Source of the DNA: Sporomusaceae bacterium
Lineage (GTDB): Bacteria; Bacillota_C; Negativicutes; Sporomusales_B; UBA7701
Length of the DNA: 6,599 bases
Assembly (NCBI GenBank): GCA_022839045.1
Contig: JALHDI010000131.1
Coordinates: 4,700-11,298, forward strand
Direction of reading: 5' to 3'
Part shown: piece after piece, positions 4,295 to 6,599 of the stretch
How the letters are laid out: each line of letters starts with the position of its first letter
Numbering within the stretch: position 1 is the first letter of the stretch
The notes under the pieces: model-generated
Database searches by the model: none
What the model was told of the DNA's origin: nothing
The model's input: the letters and a program-made list of their open reading frames with translations, nothing else
Program-made: the position numbers and the translations under genes

Positions 4295-4615
4295 ATGAAC
4301 CTAACGATCAGCCCCAAGGCGCAGACCCTGATCGCCGAAGAGGGCAACATCGTCACCGTCAAAGTCGAGAAAAAAGTAACCTTTGGCTGAGGCGGCCCGC
4401 AGGTGAGAACCATCCCGTCCGTGCGGCGGGGCACACCCGAAGCCTACGAAGCCAACGAATACGAACAGCAAACCCTCAACGGCGCCACCGTTTACGTACA
4501 CAGCTCGCTGCGCGACCTCGGCCGCGTCGAGATCGACGCCGCCGTCTCCGTCTTCGGCAGCAAACTCGTGCTGCGCGGAGTGCAGACCGCGGGCGGCCAA
4601 GGCTGCTGCAACTGA
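4295..4615 (+). CDS. HesB/IscA-like selenoprotein with UGA-encoded Sec32
   Basis: This is a 106-residue protein of the HesB-like type, related in layout to A-type Fe-S carriers (IscA/SufA). The ATG at 4295 has AGAAAGGAG ten bases upstream and a strong promoter. An in-frame TGA occurs at 4388-4390, and the frame continues 74 codons to TGA at 4613-4615, followed at once by TAA. The N-terminus MNLTISPKAQTLI resembles the IscA start (ltlTxxAaxxi). VKVEKKVTFG-U-GG places Sec where IscA has the first cluster-binding Cys of GGCSG. The C-terminal GGQGCCN supplies the vicinal cysteines that correspond to CxC in IscA. HesB-like selenoproteins with Sec here are a known prokaryotic selenoprotein family, with function not established; Fe-S or selenium/metal handling is inferred. 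Without recoding, tools would report only a start at GTG 4403 (70 residues) and lose the Sec residue. A nonsense mutation is unlikely given the conserved placement. Confidence 0.9.
4388..4426 (+). promoter_or_regulatory. In-frame UGA (Sec) with possible SECIS structure
   Basis: The Sec codon TGA is at 4388-4390. Downstream, CCGCA (4397-4401) can pair with TGCGG (4422-4426). Inside, GGT (4402-4404) pairs with ACC (4409-4411) around a GAGA loop that opens with G. The upper stem is short and the internal loop large, so this is a weaker SECIS candidate than the one in the peroxiredoxin gene, although the recoding itself is well supported by protein similarity. Confidence 0.4.
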
Positions 4616-4634
4616 TAAATATTCAACACTCCTC

Positions 4635-4663
4635 GGACGGGACTAGATCCCGTCCTTTTTTTT
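4635..4663 (+). terminator. Rho-independent terminator of the HesB-like gene
   Basis: GGACGGGA (4635-4642) pairs perfectly with TCCCGTCC (4648-4655) around a CTAGA loop and is followed by eight T (4656-4663). The convergent nitroreductase gene stops inside the loop (complement of 4643-4645), so its last six codons (KKKDGI) are encoded by this terminator. The reverse direction lacks a T tract. Confidence 0.93.
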
Positions 4664-5284
4664 GGCATCGAACGTATCCAGATGCACCATAGCGGCGAAA
4701 TCCCGCCGCCACTGGCGGGGATAGGGGGGCTCCTTCGCCCGCCGGCCCAGCGTCACCAGCATCACCGGCAGATAATTAGCCGGCACGGCGAACTCCGCCA
4801 TAATCTTCTCTGGATAAAACCCGTCCATCGGCCCCGAATCGAGGCCCAGCTCCTGCGCCGCCAGCATCAGCGCCAGCGCCGCCAGCGCCGCGTTCCGCGT
4901 CGCCCACAACTCGCGGTAGCGCACATCGCCGTCGAACCTCTTCACATAGCGGCGCGAGCCCTCGACCCGCTCCGGCGTCGTGCCTCCCAGCGCCAGCAGA
5001 TCGGCGTACACCGGCTCGAAATGCGCCAGCATATCGGTGTTGCCCATCACGATCACCGTCGCCGAAGCCAGCTCGATCTGGTACTGATCCATCGCGCAGG
5101 CCCTCAGCTTCTTCTTCGCGGCCGCATCCCGCACCACGATGAACTCCCACGGCTGCAGATTCATCGCTGACGGGGCGAGCTTTACCAGCGAAAACAGGCG
5201 GGCCAGAACATCGTCGCCGATCGCGAACCCCGGATCGTAATCGCGGATCGCGCGGCGGCGGGCGAGCGCCTCGGAAACCAACAT
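4643..5284 (-). CDS. Nitroreductase-family FMN flavoprotein
   Basis: This is a cytoplasmic FMN-dependent NAD(P)H oxidoreductase of the nitroreductase fold, normally a homodimer. The physiological substrate of such short members is usually unknown. In 213 residues, ARRRAIRDY (8-16) is the N-terminal FMN-phosphate-binding Arg motif. LAPSAMNLQPWEFIVV is the conserved FMN/substrate segment, and ATRNAALAALALMLAAQELGL is the long central helix. GPMDGF and the C-terminal LVTLGRRAKEPPYPR complete the fold. The ATG at 5284 was chosen because GGAGGGG (complement of 5291-5297) sits six bases upstream and the next residues begin the family match. An in-frame ATG at 5341 would add 19 residues of no family similarity. 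It converges on the HesB-like gene and ends within that gene's terminator. A link with the redox selenoproteins is suggested only by proximity. Confidence 0.92.
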   Translation of the reverse strand: MLVSEALARRRAIRDYDPGFAIGDDVLARLFSLVKLAPSAMNLQPWEFIVVRDAAAKKKLRACAMDQYQIELASATVIVMGNTDMLAHFEPVYADLLALGGTTPERVEGSRRYVKRFDGDVRYRELWATRNAALAALALMLAAQELGLDSGPMDGFYPEKIMAEFAVPANYLPVMLVTLGRRAKEPPYPRQWRRDFAAMVHLDTFDAKKKDGI

Positions 5285-5290
5285 TTCGCA

Positions 5291-5297
5291 CCCCTCC
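5291..5297 (-). promoter_or_regulatory. RBS that decides the nitroreductase start
   Basis: GGAGGGG on the minus strand, six bases before the ATG at 5284, lies inside the longer frame from 5341 and favours the 213-residue form. Confidence 0.75.
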
Positions 5298-5352
5298 AAC
5301 CCAAGATAATCGACACTATTGACCCAAGGTATAACCGGCATTCCAAACAGCT

Positions 5353-5382
5353 ATTTTACCGTCAAAACGCCGTGAGATACAA
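5353..5382 (-). promoter_or_regulatory. Candidate promoter for the nitroreductase gene
   Basis: On the minus strand TTGTAT (complement of 5377-5382) and TAAAAT (complement of 5353-5358) are 18 bases apart. The leader would be about 60 bases. If this promoter is used, the ATG at 5341 would sit only a few bases inside the message without a ribosome binding site, which again favours the start at 5284. Confidence 0.4.
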
Positions 5383-5412
5383 TACAATCACAACCATCAT
5401 ATTTCCCCCTCG

Positions 5413-5440
5413 CCCCGGCCGATTCCTGCCACCCCGGCCG
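5413..5440. repeat. Short GC-rich direct repeat in intergenic region
   Basis: CCCCGGCCG occurs at 5413-5421 and again at 5432-5440, around ATTCCTGCCA (5422-5431). The 10-base core occurs in reverse complement at 1513-1522 inside the nested inverted repeat. Apart from this and the flanking promoter and terminator, the 232-base gap 5285-5516 shows nothing coding. Confidence 0.4.
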
Positions 5441-5461
5441 TTCCCCGGGCGCGCCGCCGAA

Positions 5462-5506
5462 TAAAAAAACCGGCCGGCAGCCCCCCGCGGGAGACTCCGG
5501 GCCGGT
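5462..5506 (-). terminator. Rho-independent terminator of the L,D-transpeptidase gene
   Basis: On the minus strand ACCGGCC (complement of 5500-5506) pairs with GGCCGGT (complement of 5469-5475) across a long GC-rich inner region, and a run of T follows immediately (the AAAAAAA at 5463-5469 on the + strand). It begins about ten bases after the transpeptidase stop. Confidence 0.85.
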
Positions 5507-5516
5507 CGCGCGCTTT

Positions 5517-6236
5517 TCAGTTGGGGAGCGGCGGCGCCGTCCGCGGCGTCGGCTGCGGGACAACCCTCGCCCCCGGTCCGCCGGAAGGTGAATTCGTCCG
5601 CACGGCGAATTTTACCTCATAAGCCTCCTCCGCCTCCTTCAGCGGGAACCCCGGCTGGCTGACCGGCCGCCACTCTGCGGCCATCGGCGAGAACAGCGCC
5701 AGGAAACGCTCCCGGCTCGAAGTCTGACGCCCGTAAATATCCGGCAGCACCTTCAGATACAACCCATCCTTCTTCTCCACCAGCAGCAGCGTCTCGTACA
5801 CCACCGTCACCGGCGTGCCGATAGCCACCTTCCCGTAAAGCTCGCGGGCGTCCGCGTCGTGCATGCGGATGCAGCCGCCCGACACCGGGTAACTTATCGA
5901 CCAGTCGACATTCGTCCCGTGGATGCCGTACGAAGGCGCGAACTCCATCCAGCGGCTGCCCAGCGGATTATCCGGCCCCGCCGGCACCGGCGTGCGGTCG
6001 GCGAACTTCGCCCCCGGGTACCAGGTCGGGTGCTCCAGCTTCAGAAACACCGCGAACCTGCCGACGGGCGTCTGCTCGTAAGGCGTGCCCACCGCGATAT
6101 CATAACTCTTCACCACTTGTCCTTTGTCAATCACCATGAGCTTATACTCGGGAATGTTGATATAAATCTCGGGACTGGCGTGACTGCTGCCGCAAAAAAT
6201 CGTCAAAAGCAGGCTCAGGCAAAGGACCAAGCGCAA
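5517..6236 (-). CDS. Exported L,D-transpeptidase (YkuD domain)
   Basis: This is a cell-wall enzyme that forms 3-3 peptidoglycan cross-links or exchanges terminal D-amino acids, acting outside the cytoplasmic membrane. Of 239 residues, 1-20 (MRLVLCLSLLLTIFCGSSHA) are a signal peptide with likely signal peptidase I cleavage after SHA; the Cys at 15 is not in a lipobox. The YkuD domain spans about 23-148. IYINIPEYKLMVIDKG opens it, GTPYEQTPVGRF follows, and the catalytic motif is HGTN (His106) to SGGCIRM with nucleophile Cys122. Residues 149-239 form a C-terminal tail that ends Pro-rich (PQPTPRTAPPLPN), perhaps wall-associated. The TTG at 6236 is the likely start: a near-perfect GGAGGTGA (complement of 6241-6248) lies four bases upstream, and the nearby ATG at 6241 is out of frame. 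The neighbouring DapA-family gene is divergent. Confidence 0.92.
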   Translation of the reverse strand: MRLVLCLSLLLTIFCGSSHASPEIYINIPEYKLMVIDKGQVVKSYDIAVGTPYEQTPVGRFAVFLKLEHPTWYPGAKFADRTPVPAGPDNPLGSRWMEFAPSYGIHGTNVDWSISYPVSGGCIRMHDADARELYGKVAIGTPVTVVYETLLLVEKKDGLYLKVLPDIYGRQTSSRERFLALFSPMAAEWRPVSQPGFPLKEAEEAYEVKFAVRTNSPSGGPGARVVPQPTPRTAPPLPN

Positions 6237-6240
6237 ACCA

Positions 6241-6248
6241 TCACCTCC
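6241..6248 (-). promoter_or_regulatory. Strong RBS supporting a TTG start
   Basis: GGAGGTGA on the minus strand is almost fully complementary to the 16S rRNA tail. It stands four bases before TTG 6236 and overlaps an out-of-frame ATG (6241-6239). Confidence 0.8.
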
Positions 6249-6259
6249 CTTCGCCGGGA

Positions 6260-6297
6260 AGATAAACCTTATCTGTCAAACCTATTATCAGATAAGG
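6260..6297. promoter_or_regulatory. AGATAA/TTATCT inverted-repeat cluster, operator- or hairpin-like
   Basis: Three copies of one hexamer occur in 38 bases. AGATAA (6260-6265) and TTATCT (6269-6274) form a tight palindrome with ACC at its centre. CCTTATCTG (6267-6275) also forms a perfect 9-bp inverted repeat with CAGATAAGG (6289-6297) across 13 bases that include TATTAT. The two pairings exclude one another. The cluster lies in the divergent gap between the transpeptidase and the DapA-family gene. A regulator operator or alternating leader structures are possible. Confidence 0.5.
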
Positions 6298-6340
6298 GAC
6301 GGACCAGCCATACCAAGTAACTTGTGGACAAAGAGGCAGC

Positions 6341-6356
6341 CCCTGCAAACGCAGGG
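6341..6356 (+). promoter_or_regulatory. Small hairpin before the DapA-family gene
   Basis: CCCTGC (6341-6346) pairs with GCAGGG (6351-6356) over an AAAC loop, 11 bases before AAGGAG (6368-6373). No T tract follows, so it is not a terminator. It may stabilise the message or be chance in GC-rich DNA. Confidence 0.35.
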
Positions 6357-6380
6357 AAACAAACCATAAGGAGTGATTTC

Positions 6381-6599
6381 ATGGAACTCAAGGGTGTATA
6401 TCCGGCGATGGTAACCCCGCTCACCCCGGACGAGCAAGTCGACAAGACCGCCTACCGGCGCGTCGTCCGCTACTGCCTGGACGGAGGCGTCCACGGCGTC
6501 GTCGTCCTCGGCACCACCGGCGAATTCCCCGCCATGACCGACGCCATGCGCCACGACGCCATCGAAACCGCCCTCGACGAAGTCAAGGGAAGCGTCCCC
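6381..6599 (+). CDS. Dihydrodipicolinate synthase/N-acetylneuraminate lyase family protein, N-terminal part (cut by window edge)
   Basis: This is a class I aldolase-type TIM-barrel enzyme. If it is true DapA, it condenses pyruvate with aspartate semialdehyde in the lysine and diaminopimelate pathway. The 73 visible residues give strand 1 as GVYPAMVTPLTPDEQVD (5-21) and the pyruvate-carboxylate-binding motif GTTGE (44-48) within VVLGTTGEFPAMT. The Schiff-base Lys and the catalytic Tyr lie beyond the window. True DapA usually reads GTTGESATL after this point; the FPAMT here is more like other lyases of the family (for example sugar-acid or hydroxyproline-pathway aldolases), so the substrate stays open and I give no symbol. 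The ATG at 6381 has AAGGAG seven bases upstream. The neighbouring wall enzyme would fit a diaminopimelate role, but this is weak evidence. Confidence 0.88.
   Translation, partial: MELKGVYPAMVTPLTPDEQVDKTAYRRVVRYCLDGGVHGVVVLGTTGEFPAMTDAMRHDAIETALDEVKGSVP

Noticed and set aside
4403..4615. A 70-residue protein starting at GTG 4403
   Set aside because: There is no ribosome binding site at this start, and the family N-terminus, promoter and AGAAAGGAG site all belong to the ATG at 4295.
5285..5341. 19-residue N-terminal extension or leader peptide before the nitroreductase
   Set aside because: There is no ribosome binding site for the ATG at 5341, no family similarity, and the predicted promoter starts almost on top of it.
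6237..6380. Lysine riboswitch or T-box before the DapA-family gene
   Set aside because: The gap is too short for a lysine riboswitch plus expression platform, lacks a T-box sequence and has no terminator; only simple inverted repeats are visible.

Overview
The window is GC-rich bacterial DNA with heavy use of C-ending codons, strong AGGAGG-type ribosome binding sites, short intergenic gaps and classical hairpin-plus-T-tract terminators. This fits an anaerobic, GC-rich Firmicute. A Sporomusa-type Negativicute or a Peptococcaceae-like clostridium would suit, but that placement is an impression from style and gene content, not from a marker gene. The clearest physiological statement is that the organism should decode UGA as selenocysteine: two separate genes on the + strand each carry one in-frame TGA exactly where their families place the redox-active or metal-binding cysteine.

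Layout. 1-337 (-) is the N-terminal part of an EamA/DMT transporter, cut by the window edge. Divergent from it, 423-887 (+) is a BCP/PrxQ peroxiredoxin with TGA at the peroxidatic position (Sec46). Converging on it is 901-1437 (-), a stand-alone pyruvate-kinase C-terminal-like (alpha/beta) protein. A 141-bp divergent gap holds a large nested inverted repeat, then comes a D-amino-acid aminotransferase (1579-2436, +) with a strong terminator. 2569-2847 (+) is a small monocistronic Phe/Cys/Arg-rich tandem-repeat protein with its own promoter and terminator. 2877-4112 (-) is an MFS transporter. 4295-4615 (+) is a HesB/IscA-like selenoprotein (Sec32, C-terminal Cys-Cys) with a near-consensus promoter and a T8 terminator. 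4643-5284 (-) is a nitroreductase-family flavoprotein. 5517-6236 (-) is an exported L,D-transpeptidase using a TTG start. 6381-6599 (+) is the start of a DapA/NAL-family lyase, cut by the right edge.

How they fit together. Most genes look like single transcription units on alternating strands rather than one operon. Two loose themes appear. One is redox and selenium or Fe-S chemistry: the Sec peroxiredoxin, the HesB-like selenoprotein and the nitroreductase. The other is the cell wall and D-amino acids: the D-amino-acid aminotransferase, the L,D-transpeptidase and the DapA-family enzyme. No mobile element, tRNA, rRNA or CRISPR array is visible, and no gene-free stretch exceeds 300 bases (the longest, 5285-5516, is 232 bases).

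The items most worth attention are the two UGA-recoded genes, which standard gene calling would truncate or mark as broken, and the unrecognised GCFPRRFCFPRQ-repeat protein.
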